Source: HXMU1420-2 sp040830545 (GTDB lineage Bacteria > Pseudomonadota > Alphaproteobacteria > Rhodobacterales > Rhodobacteraceae). From it: a stretch of DNA of 20,019 nt. Each line of letters begins with the position of its first letter. The stretch's first letter is position 1. The position numbers and the translations under genes were made by a program. The notes below the pieces were generated by a model that saw only the letters and a list, made by a program, of their open reading frames with translations, made no database searches and was not told where the DNA came from. The stretch is from NCBI GenBank assembly GCA_040830545.1, contig JBFOMB010000032.1, positions 1 to 20,019 of the forward strand. The letters run 5' to 3'. Shown here one piece after another: positions 7,438-14,834 of the stretch.

Positions 7438-8337
7438 ATGGTCCCCTTTCTGCGTCGCTTGGTTGTGACAAGTGCACTGGTCTGCGCTGCTACGGCAGCT
7501 GTGGCGGGTGAGAAGTTCAAGGTTGTCACAACTTTCACCGTGCTGGCGGATATGGCGCAGAACGTGGCGGGCGATGCAGCAGAGGTTGTGTCGGTCACCA
7601 AGCCGGGCGCGGAAATCCATGGGTATGAGCCCACCCCGCGCGACATCGTTCGGGCCTCGGACGCGGACCTAATCCTGTGGAACGGCATGAACCTGGAACT
7701 GTGGTTCGAACAGTTTCTGGCCAACCTGGGTGACGTTCCTTCGGCCACCTTGACCAATGGCATAGACCCCATTCCGATTGCGAGTGGATCTTATGAGGGC
7801 AAGCCGAATCCTCACGCCTGGATGGGCTTGGACAACGCGCTGATCTATATCGACAACATCACCACAGCGCTCAGCACCCATGACCCCGAAAACGCCGCGA
7901 CTTATGCTGCGAATGCGGCCGCCTACAAAGATCAGTTGCGTGCCACAGTTGGCCCCTTGCGCGAAGCCGTTCAGGCGATCCCAGCAGACCAGCGCTGGCT
8001 CGTCACCTGCGAAGGCGCGTTCAGCTACCTGGCGCGGGATTTCGGGATGAAGGAACTGTACCTGTGGCCCATGAACGCCGATCAGGTTGGGACGCCGCAA
8101 CAGGTGCGCGCGGTGATCGACGGGGTGGAGGCGAACAATATTCCGGTGGTCTTCTGCGAAAGCACGGTCAGTACGAAACCAGCAAAGCAGGTGGCCCGCG
8201 AAACCGGCGCAGCCTATGGCGGGGAACTTTACGTGGACTCGCTAAGTAAGGCGAACGGACCGGTGCCCACCTACCTGGACCTGCTGCGGGTGACATCGGA
8301 AACCGTGGCCAAGGGCCTGACCGGGGCGGACAGCTGA
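7438..8337 (+). CDS. sitA: Manganese-type ABC transporter substrate-binding protein SitA
   Basis: A 299-residue periplasmic cluster A-I binding protein. The signal peptide is residues 1-23 (FLRRLVV, TSALVCAATAA, cleavage after AVA). The four metal ligands of PsaA/MntC/YfeA-type proteins can be placed: H61 (EIHGYEPTP), H126 (NPHAWM), E192 (TCEGAFSYL) and D267 (YVDSLS). The His-rich loop typical of zinc-specific ZnuA is absent, and FCESTVSTKPAKQVARETGA resembles YfeA/SitA. This favours Mn2+, perhaps with Fe2+. I chose ATG 7438 because AGGAG lies seven bases upstream and the signal peptide starts there; an earlier start at 7387 would run through an operator. sitB begins two bases past the stop. 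Confidence 0.92.
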   Translation: MVPFLRRLVVTSALVCAATAAVAGEKFKVVTTFTVLADMAQNVAGDAAEVVSVTKPGAEIHGYEPTPRDIVRASDADLILWNGMNLELWFEQFLANLGDVPSATLTNGIDPIPIASGSYEGKPNPHAWMGLDNALIYIDNITTALSTHDPENAATYAANAAAYKDQLRATVGPLREAVQAIPADQRWLVTCEGAFSYLARDFGMKELYLWPMNADQVGTPQQVRAVIDGVEANNIPVVFCESTVSTKPAKQVARETGAAYGGELYVDSLSKANGPVPTYLDLLRVTSETVAKGLTGADS

Positions 8338-8338
8338 G

Positions 8339-9256
8339 ATGTTGATGCGCACGCCCGCGATCGAGCCAGCCGCGCAGTGTAACGAGGCCGCGTCGGACGG
8401 GATTTGTGCGCGCAACGTGACCGTGACCTACCGCAATGGTCACACCGCCCTGCGAGACGCGAGCTTCGAAATTCCACGCGGCACCGTGGCTGCGCTTGTC
8501 GGCGTTAACGGGGCCGGCAAATCCACGCTTTTCAAAGCCATCATGAACTTTGTCCCCGCCGCGCGCGGGGATATTCGTTTGTTGGGCCGTCCGGTCAAAC
8601 AGGCGCTACGTGAAAACCTTGTGGCTTATGTTCCGCAATCGGAAGAGGTCGACTGGGCCTTTCCGGTGCTGGTCGAAGACGTGGTGATGATGGGCCGCTA
8701 CGGACATATGGGCCTGTTGCGGCGCCCTTCCGCGGAAGACCGCGCGGCGGTCGATCAGGCGCTGGACCGTGTCGGTATGCAGGATTATCGCCATCGCCAG
8801 ATCGGCGAACTGAGCGGCGGCCAGCGCAAACGGGTGTTTCTGGCGCGCGCTCTGGCGCAGGACGGGCACGTGATCCTGCTGGACGAACCTTTTACCGGCG
8901 TGGACGTGAAGACCGAGGAACAAATCGTCGCCCTGCTGCGCGCCCTGCGCGAAGAGGGTCGGGTGATGCTGGTGTCCACCCACAACCTGGGCTCGGTCCC
9001 CGAATTCTGTGACCAGACGATCCTCGTGAAAGGCACGGTGCTGGCCTATGGCCCTACAGCGCAGGTTTTCACCCATGACAACCTGGAACGCGCATTTGGC
9101 GGCGTGTTGCGGCGCTTCACCCTGGGCGGTGATACCCTGCACGAGGACAGCGATGCCCGCGCGGTCACGATCCTGACCGACGACGAACGGCCCTTTGTCC
9201 AATACGGTGACAAGACCCAGACGCGTGGCCCGCAAGAGGCGGAGGACAACGCATGA
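8339..9256 (+). CDS. sitB: Manganese ABC transporter ATP-binding protein SitB
   Basis: A 305-residue ATPase that powers metal import through SitC/SitD on the cytoplasmic face. Walker A is GVNGAGKST (55-63), the Q-loop is VPQSEEVDW (98-106), the signature is LSGGQRKR (158-165), Walker B is VILLDEP (178-184), and the switch histidine lies in STHNLGS. The Q-loop phrase QSEEVDW is typical of the Mn/Zn/Fe chelate family. The start lies just after the sitA stop, with a weak ribosome site, so coupling is likely; a second ATG at 8345 is possible. About 60 residues beyond the ATPase core form an acidic tail. The end overlaps the sitC start by four bases (ATGA). Confidence 0.93.
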   Translation: MLMRTPAIEPAAQCNEAASDGICARNVTVTYRNGHTALRDASFEIPRGTVAALVGVNGAGKSTLFKAIMNFVPAARGDIRLLGRPVKQALRENLVAYVPQSEEVDWAFPVLVEDVVMMGRYGHMGLLRRPSAEDRAAVDQALDRVGMQDYRHRQIGELSGGQRKRVFLARALAQDGHVILLDEPFTGVDVKTEEQIVALLRALREEGRVMLVSTHNLGSVPEFCDQTILVKGTVLAYGPTAQVFTHDNLERAFGGVLRRFTLGGDTLHEDSDARAVTILTDDERPFVQYGDKTQTRGPQEAEDNA

Positions 9257-10098
9257 CTGCTCTGCTGGAGCCGTTTGGCTATAGCTACATGTTCAACGCC
9301 ATGTGGGTTTCCGCACTGGTCGGCGGGGTCTGCGCATTCCTCTCGGCCTTCCTGATGCTCAAGGGCTGGTCGCTGATCGGGGATGCCCTGTCCCACTCGG
9401 TCGTGCCGGGGGTCGCGGGGGCCTACATGCTGGGCCTGCCCTTTGCGTTGGGGGCGTTTCTGGCTGGTGGGCTGGCGGCAGGCGCGATGTTGTTTCTGTC
9501 GGAACGGTCGGGCCTGAAGGTGGATGTGATCATTGGGTTGATCTTCACCTCCTTCTTCGGATTGGGCCTGTTCATGGTGTCGATCAGCCCTGTGTCCATC
9601 GACATCCAGACGATCACGATGGGCAACATTCTGGCCATCACGCCCGAGGATACACTGCAACTGGCGCTGATCGGGGCGGTGTCGCTGGCGGTGTTAATGG
9701 TCAAATGGAAGGATCTGATGCTGACCTTCTTTGACGAAAACCACGCGCGGGCTGTCGGGCTGCGGCCCGACCTGCTGAAAGCGTTGTTTTTCACACTCCT
9801 GTCCGCCTCAGTCGTGGCGGCATTGCAAACCGTCGGCGCGCTGCTGGTGATCGCCATGGTCGTGACACCCGGTGCAACGGCCTACCTGCTGTGCGACCGG
9901 TTTCCGCGCCTGATCCTTGTCTCCGTCCTGATCGGGTCTGTGTCGAGCTTCACCGGGGCTTACCTTAGCTACTTCCTCGACGGCGCAACCGGCGGCATCA
10001 TCGTGACGCTGCAAACGCTGCTGTTCCTGCTGGCCTTCGTTCTGGCCCCCAAACACGGGTTGCTGGCCGCACGACGCCGCGCGGCAGAGGCGGTGTGA
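9253..10098 (+). CDS. sitC: Manganese ABC transporter permease SitC
   Basis: A 281-residue polytopic inner-membrane protein of the ABC-3 family with about eight hydrophobic segments. It opens with the family stretch FLMLKGWSLIGDALSHSVVP (36-55), which is repeated in paralogous form in SitD. It should pair with SitD to form the Mn2+ channel and contact SitB through cytoplasmic loops. Two different permease genes in one operon, rather than the single ZnuB of zinc importers, is the main reason to call this a Sit/Yfe-type system. The ATG overlaps the end of sitB and its own stop overlaps the sitD start, giving a fully coupled operon. Confidence 0.92.
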   Translation: MTALLEPFGYSYMFNAMWVSALVGGVCAFLSAFLMLKGWSLIGDALSHSVVPGVAGAYMLGLPFALGAFLAGGLAAGAMLFLSERSGLKVDVIIGLIFTSFFGLGLFMVSISPVSIDIQTITMGNILAITPEDTLQLALIGAVSLAVLMVKWKDLMLTFFDENHARAVGLRPDLLKALFFTLLSASVVAALQTVGALLVIAMVVTPGATAYLLCDRFPRLILVSVLIGSVSSFTGAYLSYFLDGATGGIIVTLQTLLFLLAFVLAPKHGLLAARRRAAEAV

Positions 10099-10937
10099 TG
10101 GACTGGACCACACCGTTTCAGTTCCCGTTCATGCAGAACGCGTTTCTGATTTGCGCGTTGGTGGCCGTGCCCACAGCGCTGATGTCCTGTTTTCTGGTGC
10201 TACGCGGTTGGGCGCTGATGGGGGACGCGGTCAGCCACGCGGTTCTGCCGGGGATCGTGCTGGCCTACCTCGCCGGGCTGCCCCTGCTGCTGGGGGCGTT
10301 TGTGTCGGGCATGATCTGTGCGCTCGCCACGGGGTATCTGGCCGAAAACAGCCGGGTGAAGCGCGATACGGTGATGGGTGTCGTGTTTTCGGGCATGTTT
10401 GCTTTTGGCATCGTGCTGTTTGCCATGGCCGAGGCGGACGTGCATCTGGACCATATCCTGTTTGGCAATATCCTGGGCGTTCAGGCGGACGATCTGTGGA
10501 CCGCCGGTGTGATTTCTGTCGTGGTGAGCATGCTGCTGCTGATCTCATGGAAAGACCTGCTGCTGCTCAGTTTCGACCCGGCACAGGCGCAGGCCTCAGG
10601 GTTACGGGTGGCGTTATTGAACTATGGGTTGTTGGCAGGGTTGTCGCTCACAATTGTAGGCACGCTGACGGCGGCTGGCTTGATCCTGGCGATCGGATTG
10701 CTGATCGCGCCGGGGGCCATTGCGTTCCTCATTGTGCGCCGGTTCGGGGCGATGCTGGTCGTCGCAGTGGCCGTCAATCTGGCGACCATGCTGGGCGGCA
10801 CCTATCTCAGCTTTTGGCTGGACAGTGCGCCGGCCCCGACCATCGTGTTGGTGCAAACCGTGGTGTTCCTGGTAGTCTTTGCCCGCCGCCTGATCCTGAC
10901 CCACCACCGATCCAGACAGGCCATTCCAACCGACTGA
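10098..10937 (+). CDS. sitD: Manganese ABC transporter permease SitD
   Basis: A 279-residue ABC-3 permease, the second half of the membrane channel. FLVLRGWALMGDAVSHAVLP near residues 34-53 mirrors the SitC segment, showing an old duplication. About eight hydrophobic helices follow, ending in a basic cytoplasmic tail (RRLILTHHRSRQ). ATG 10098 overlaps the sitC stop; a GTG three bases earlier would add one residue. No hairpin terminator is visible in the 30 bases after the stop, so transcripts may run on, but the next gene has its own promoter. Confidence 0.92.
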   Translation: MDWTTPFQFPFMQNAFLICALVAVPTALMSCFLVLRGWALMGDAVSHAVLPGIVLAYLAGLPLLLGAFVSGMICALATGYLAENSRVKRDTVMGVVFSGMFAFGIVLFAMAEADVHLDHILFGNILGVQADDLWTAGVISVVVSMLLLISWKDLLLLSFDPAQAQASGLRVALLNYGLLAGLSLTIVGTLTAAGLILAIGLLIAPGAIAFLIVRRFGAMLVVAVAVNLATMLGGTYLSFWLDSAPAPTIVLVQTVVFLVVFARRLILTHHRSRQAIPTD

Positions 10938-10968
10938 CAACACAGTCATAATCCTCTCTTTCCGCCGT

Positions 10969-11008
10969 GTTCTTGAAAATGTTCCCTATTTGTTCTATAT
11001 TGAGAACA
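10969..11008 (+). promoter_or_regulatory. Promoter with LexA-type SOS box
   Basis: TTGAAA (10973-10978) and TATATT (10996-11001) are 17 bases apart, a near-ideal sigma-70 promoter. Inside the spacer lies GTTC (10981-10984), seven bases, GTTC (10992-10995), the GTTC-N7-GTTC box known for LexA in Rhodobacter and other alphaproteobacteria. Bound LexA would cover the promoter. A second dyad, TGTTCT-N6-AGAACA (10991-11008), overlaps it. Confidence 0.7.
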
Positions 11009-11028
11009 TCAGGAAAAGGAACGCGCCG

Positions 11029-11328
11029 ATGACCGCCCTTGCCACGAACGACTATCACCGCTTGCCCGCCAGCGAAAAACAGCTGCGCTATGCCCGTTCT
11101 ATTGCCGCGAAATCATCCGTCGACCTGCCAAGTGATGTGTTGGAGGACCGTCGCGCCTTGTCCGCCTGGATCGACCGGAACAAACGGACCTCGCGATTTG
11201 ATGCCTATCCCAGCTCCAAACAGGTGGCCTTTGCTGAACGGATCGCCCGGATCAAACGGCGCGACATTCCTCATGCCTGTTTCAAGGACCGCTCGCTGAT
11301 GTCCCGCTGGATCGACACCAACAAGTAG
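11029..11328 (+). CDS. Small two-repeat protein of unknown function, SOS-type promoter
   Basis: A 99-residue basic soluble protein with no signal peptide. It is two copies of a 40-residue unit. The first, residues 12-52, has ASEKQLRYARSIA then LSAWIDRNK. The second, residues 60-99, has SSKQVAFAERIA then MSRWIDTNK. Each unit looks like two helices joined by a loop with a proline-led turn (LPSD, IPHA). I recall similar tails on some bacterial topoisomerases and replication proteins, but I cannot name a family. The start is ATG 11029, nine bases after AGGAAAAGGA; a longer TTG reading from 10990 would begin inside the promoter. The LexA-type box suggests induction after DNA damage and hence a DNA-linked role, which is inference. 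Confidence 0.75.
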   Translation: MTALATNDYHRLPASEKQLRYARSIAAKSSVDLPSDVLEDRRALSAWIDRNKRTSRFDAYPSSKQVAFAERIARIKRRDIPHACFKDRSLMSRWIDTNK

Positions 11329-11395
11329 GTCGGTTTCACCCTTTCGTTTGCGCCCGGCTTGAGACAGTGTGCGGCCAGCCACGAAAGGACCGTTC

Positions 11396-12271
11396 ATGAC
11401 CGACCCGACGCCGCGCCTGCCACTGACCGTGATATCCGGCTATCTTGGCGCCGGGAAAACAACGCTGGTCAACCGGTTGCTGGCCGAGGATCACGGGCTG
11501 CGGCTGATGGTTCTGGTGAATGATTTTGGCGCAATCAACGTCGATGAATCCCTGATCCAGGCGCAGGACGGACAGATGATGGCCCTGCAGAACGGCTGTG
11601 TCTGCTGCTCGATGACCGCTGACCTCTATGATGCACTGAACAAGGTCATGGACCTCGACCCGCGCCCGGATCATCTGGTGATCGAGGCCAGCGGGATCGC
11701 CGACCCCGCCGCAATTGCCGAGGCGACCAGTGGCGAACCGGAACTGGGCTACGCGGGTGTGGTTACGTTGGTGGATGCCGGGAATGTGGATGCGCTGCTG
11801 GATGACCCGGATACCGCAGAGCAGGTGATGCAGCAGGTCCGTGCGGCAGACCTAGTGCTGATGACCAAAACCGATAAGATCGCGTCAGAACAAAGCGCGC
11901 GGCTGACCGCCATGGGCGCACGCACACCGGTCCTGCCGCCCGTCGGCAAGATCAGCGAGTTGCTGTTCGACCTCGCCCCCCTGCCCCGCAACCACGAAAC
12001 CGCGCCGCACGCGCATTACACAACGTGGAGCCATGTCAGTGACACCGTACATGACCGCCGCGCCCTGGGGGATCGCCTGTTTGACCGGCCGGAGGGGCTC
12101 TACCGGCTGAAAGGCTTTGTGCTGACCAATGATGGACCTTACGAGGTCCATATCGTTGGACGATATGTCGAAGCGCGCCGGGTCACGGACGCAGACCAAA
12201 CTGTACTGGTGGGTCTGGGGCTGGAGGGGCGGATCACCCGCGAAGAGATTGAAGCGTGGTGGAACGGCTAA
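11396..12271 (+). CDS. CobW/COG0523-family GTP-binding protein
   Basis: A 291-residue G3E P-loop GTPase. Walker A is GYLGAGKT (15-22), the metal-binding CxCC motif is CVCC (68-71) within NGCVCCSM, the switch segment is EASGIADP (97-104), and the guanine-specificity motif is TKTD (157-160) in place of NKxD. The C-terminal CobW_C domain (about 205-291) contains GLYRLKGFV. These proteins hand metal ions, mostly Zn2+ or Co2+, to client enzymes. No His-rich loop is visible apart from APHAHYTTWSH. The start is ATG 11396, six bases after AAAGGA. Closeness to sitABCD and lack of cobalamin genes suggest a metal-homeostasis role, but the metal and client are not known. Confidence 0.88.
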   Translation: MTDPTPRLPLTVISGYLGAGKTTLVNRLLAEDHGLRLMVLVNDFGAINVDESLIQAQDGQMMALQNGCVCCSMTADLYDALNKVMDLDPRPDHLVIEASGIADPAAIAEATSGEPELGYAGVVTLVDAGNVDALLDDPDTAEQVMQQVRAADLVLMTKTDKIASEQSARLTAMGARTPVLPPVGKISELLFDLAPLPRNHETAPHAHYTTWSHVSDTVHDRRALGDRLFDRPEGLYRLKGFVLTNDGPYEVHIVGRYVEARRVTDADQTVLVGLGLEGRITREEIEAWWNG

Positions 12272-12295
12272 CCAGCGTCCTCAGACAGCCACACC

Positions 12296-12327
12296 CGCAG
12301 TCCCGGACTTGATCCGGGACCTCGGAT
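12296..12327 (-). repeat. REP-like hairpin element, copy 2
   Basis: Inverted copy of the element at 7282-7313, in the 126-base gap between the convergent CobW and TIM-barrel genes. The stem is GTCCCGGA (12300-12307) and TCCGGGAC (12313-12320) around CTTGA. One stem pair changed from C-G to T-A relative to copy 1, with both sides altered, so pairing is kept. It may serve as a transcript end for one or both convergent genes. Confidence 0.8.
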
Positions 12328-12397
12328 TGTCACCCGCAAGCCTTGCCATTTCCGAACCACAAAATTGCTCGCGGGCTGATGTACGCGCACGTTCTGC

Positions 12398-13246
12398 CTA
12401 GCTGCCGCGGGTTCCCACACGCAAATTCCCAAATGCAGCAGTTTGCTCCGTGATCGCCCGTTCGGTCGGCAAGCGTTCCATCGAGGACGCACCATAAAAC
12501 CCATGGCAATCCGGGCAAAGGTCCAGGAAGGCCTGCGCATCCTCGGGTTCCGCCAACGGCCCGCCATGACAGATAAAGATCAAGTCGTCCCGATGAGCCC
12601 GCGCCGCTGCTGCCCATTCGTTGTATAGCTGCGCGCATTCCGGAATGTCCGGAGCGCTGTCCATCGCCCCAATCGCACCACCCGTCGTCAGACCGAAATG
12701 CGCCACGATCACATCCGCGCCAGCCTTTGCCATGGCCGCGGCCTCAGCCGCGCTGAAAACATAAGGCGTGGTCAGCAAATCGCGTTCGTGGGCCTTGGCG
12801 ATCATTTCAACCTCCATGTCATAAGACATGCCGGTCGCCTCCAACTCGGCCCGGAACCGCCCGTCGATGATGCCGACAGTCGGGAAATTCTGCACGCCTG
12901 CGAATCCCATCGCGGCCAGATCGTCCAGGAACTTGTCCATCAGGCAGAACGGATCGGTGGCATTGACCCCGGCCAGAACCGGAACATTGCGCACAACCGG
13001 CAGCACCTCGCGCCCCATCTCGACGACAATGTCGTTGGCGTTGCCGTAGGACATATAGCCCGCCAGTGACCCGCGTCCGGCCATCCTGTAGCGGCCCGAA
13101 TTGTAGATGACGATCAGATCGACACCGCCCGCCTCTTCGCATTTGGCCGACAAACCGGTGCCAGCGCCACCGCCGACGATGACCTTGCCCGCCGCGATTT
13201 TGGCCCGAAGCCTGCCAAGGATGTCTGCCCGTCCCGTAATTGCCAT
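12398..13246 (-). CDS. TIM-barrel PEP-hydrolase-family protein (Tm-1 C-terminal-like)
   Basis: A 282-residue protein of the phosphoenolpyruvate hydrolase-like TIM-barrel family (PF09370). Visible stretches are VIVGGGAGTGLSAKCEEAGG (21-40), YNSGRYRMAGRGSLAGYMSY, then NATDPF, VIVAHFGLTTGGAIG and FICHGGPLAEPEDA, which line the barrel rim. No membrane or signal segment is present, so it is cytoplasmic. The start at 13246 sits one base beyond the UPF0261 stop, implying one operon; a longer reading from 13501 would overlap that gene out of frame. In tomato, the virus-resistance protein Tm-1 is a fusion of UPF0261 and this barrel, so the two bacterial products probably form one complex. The reaction is not established. 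Confidence 0.85.
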   Translation of the reverse strand: MAITGRADILGRLRAKIAAGKVIVGGGAGTGLSAKCEEAGGVDLIVIYNSGRYRMAGRGSLAGYMSYGNANDIVVEMGREVLPVVRNVPVLAGVNATDPFCLMDKFLDDLAAMGFAGVQNFPTVGIIDGRFRAELEATGMSYDMEVEMIAKAHERDLLTTPYVFSAAEAAAMAKAGADVIVAHFGLTTGGAIGAMDSAPDIPECAQLYNEWAAAARAHRDDLIFICHGGPLAEPEDAQAFLDLCPDCHGFYGASSMERLPTERAITEQTAAFGNLRVGTRGS

Positions 13247-13247
13247 C

Positions 13248-14456
13248 TCAGATGTCCCTGCTCTTGAAAATCTCGTCAAAGTTGATGATCGCCGCCTCGG
13301 CAAAAGCCGGATCGTTGATGTGCATGTCCAATTCGACCAATTGGCGATCTGCGGTTTGCTGCACGGTGTTGCGCAGCGCGTCAAACAAGGCTTCGTTCGC
13401 CACCGGATCATGGAACGCGCCGCCCTCGGTGTCCAATGCCGACACCCCGCGTAAGGGCAGCAGGAACCGCACCGGCCCACTGCATTTGTTGAGCTTGTCA
13501 CCGATCCAGGCGCCGATCTGCGCGCATTCTTCCGCCGTGGTTCGCATCAGCGTGACCTGTGCGTTGTGATGATAGAAATTGCGCCCCTTGAACTTGGCTG
13601 GGACCGACTCCGGCCCCCAGAAGTTCACCATGTCCAGCGCACCACAGGACCCGACATAAGGCAGTCCGGACCGTGCGATGCTGTCCAGACGCTCTTCACC
13701 CGCGCTTAGAACACCACCGACCAGCAGGTCGCAGATCTCCGTTGTGGTGATATCCAGCACACCAGCAACGTCCCCCTGATCCACCAGTTGCTCCATCGAC
13801 CGACCCCCACTGCCCGTCGCGTGGAACACAAGGCAGTCGAACCGGTCCAGCAACCCGTCTGCGATTGCCTGCACCGCTGGGGTCGTGACGCCGAACATCG
13901 ACAGGACCAGCGCCGGTCGGTCGTCTTCTGACAGGGGAACGGTGTTTGCCATCATGCCCGCCAAAGCATGCGCGGCATTACCCAACAGCTTACGTGACAC
14001 CCGGTTCAGGCCCGATACATCGGTCACCGGATGAAACATGTTCACGTCCGACGCGCCCACATAGGCCGATACGTCGCCCGAGGCGAGCGTGGACACCAGG
14101 ACCTTGGGTATTCCAATCGGCAACGCCTGCATCGCCGGGGCAATGATACCTGACCCGCCGGAACCACCCAAACCGATGATGCCGCCCAGATCGTCACGCC
14201 CCATTACAAACGCCGCCAGGGCGCGCGACATTTCGACAACCGCCTTGCCGCGATCATTCACGAACACGGCTGCAGGTCCGTCCGGATGACAGGCCGCGAC
14301 ACTGGCCGCTGCTACGTCAACCCCGTCCTCGCCGCCTTTGGTCCCCACATTGACCAACACCGTGTCCAACCCGGTCGCCGCGATCAGATCTCGCACATAC
14401 TGCAATTCGGCCCGCTTGGTATCTGCGGTTCCGATGACATAGGCCTTGCTGGTCAC
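13248..14456 (-). CDS. UPF0261 / Tm-1-like ATP-binding-domain protein
   Basis: A 402-residue cytoplasmic protein of the UPF0261 family (PF06792). The N-terminus KAYVIGTADTKRAELQYVRD (4-23) is the family opening. GLGGSGGSG (95-103) is a glycine-rich nucleotide-binding loop, followed by PKVLVSTLASGDVSAYVG (117-134). HATGSGGRSMEQL and CGALDMVNFWGP lie further on. Tomato Tm-1 uses the same domain with ATP to bind tobamovirus helicase; the bacterial substrate is unknown. The GTG start at 14456 is preceded by a strong GGGGGGA ribosome site. The TIM-barrel gene follows directly and should be co-translated. Confidence 0.87.
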   Translation of the reverse strand: MTSKAYVIGTADTKRAELQYVRDLIAATGLDTVLVNVGTKGGEDGVDVAAASVAACHPDGPAAVFVNDRGKAVVEMSRALAAFVMGRDDLGGIIGLGGSGGSGIIAPAMQALPIGIPKVLVSTLASGDVSAYVGASDVNMFHPVTDVSGLNRVSRKLLGNAAHALAGMMANTVPLSEDDRPALVLSMFGVTTPAVQAIADGLLDRFDCLVFHATGSGGRSMEQLVDQGDVAGVLDITTTEICDLLVGGVLSAGEERLDSIARSGLPYVGSCGALDMVNFWGPESVPAKFKGRNFYHHNAQVTLMRTTAEECAQIGAWIGDKLNKCSGPVRFLLPLRGVSALDTEGGAFHDPVANEALFDALRNTVQQTADRQLVELDMHINDPAFAEAAIINFDEIFKSRDI

Positions 14457-14716
14457 GGCGTTCCCCCCAATTCACGCGGCCACCCGTTTGCCTGAGGGTC
14501 CGCCAGTGACCATGATGGCGATGTCACCTGCCACTGCAAGAGCCACCTGCGATTTTTGCGCCACCATCATCGCCGCGCGTTCCTGAGTTTGCGCAGCGTG
14601 GTGTGGTAGATTTGCCCAAGCAAACCTGCATTCTCAGCCCCGGCCATTGCGTCAAACGGCGACGGTTCCTATCTCTTCTCCACAGAAACAACTGCGCCAA
14701 CACAGGAGGGCATCAC

Positions 14717-14761
14717 ATGAACCGCATCGCCTTGACCCTCCGGGGCCTGATCACCGTCTAA
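14717..14761 (+). CDS. Putative 14-residue leader peptide upstream of rtcB2
   Basis: The ORF reads MNRIALTLRGLITV and stops with TAA. AGGAGG at 14704-14709, seven bases before the ATG, is a perfect Shine-Dalgarno site and stronger than that of rtcB2 itself. Dyads at 14763-14774 and 14789-14802 follow the stop, the order expected of a translation-sensing leader. There is no run of one amino acid that would suggest classic amino-acid attenuation. That it is translated is inference from the ribosome site. Confidence 0.45.
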   Translation: MNRIALTLRGLITV

Positions 14762-14762
14762 G

Positions 14763-14802
14763 CCAGCGGGCTGGTGTGACGTGACATCCGGCCAATTGGC
14801 CG
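14763..14802 (+). promoter_or_regulatory. Hairpin and palindrome between leader ORF and rtcB2
   Basis: CCAGCGGGCTGG (14763-14774) starts two bases after the leader stop and can form a small hairpin. CGGCCAATTGGCCG (14789-14802) is a perfect 14-base palindrome. Neither is followed by a T-run, so simple termination is unlikely; RNA folding control or protein binding is possible. Confidence 0.4.
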
Positions 14803-14834
14803 CTCCCAACGTTTCATTCTAGGGAACCATTTCA

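Larger units (their letters stand above)
14457..14834. other. 378-bp intergenic region with micro-ORFs, leader ORF and dyads
   Basis: No full gene fits here. On the minus strand, before UPF0261, two short ORFs overlap by ATGA: 14647-14567 (26 residues) and 14570-14472 (32 residues, ending GDIAIMVTGGPSGKRVAA). The latter faintly recalls the C-terminus of pyruvate kinase. On the plus strand a 14-residue ORF with a strong ribosome site (14717-14761) precedes hairpins and rtcB2. A weak promoter candidate is TTGCGT (14647-14652) and TATCTC (14670-14675), 17 bases apart. Confidence 0.5.

Noticed and set aside
10969..10984. Second GTTC pair as another LexA box
   Set aside because: The spacing is eight bases, not the seven required for the GTTC-N7-GTTC motif.
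13247..13501. Longer N-terminus for the TIM-barrel protein, starting at 13501
   Set aside because: It would overlap UPF0261 out of frame and add 85 low-complexity residues; the family starts at 13246.
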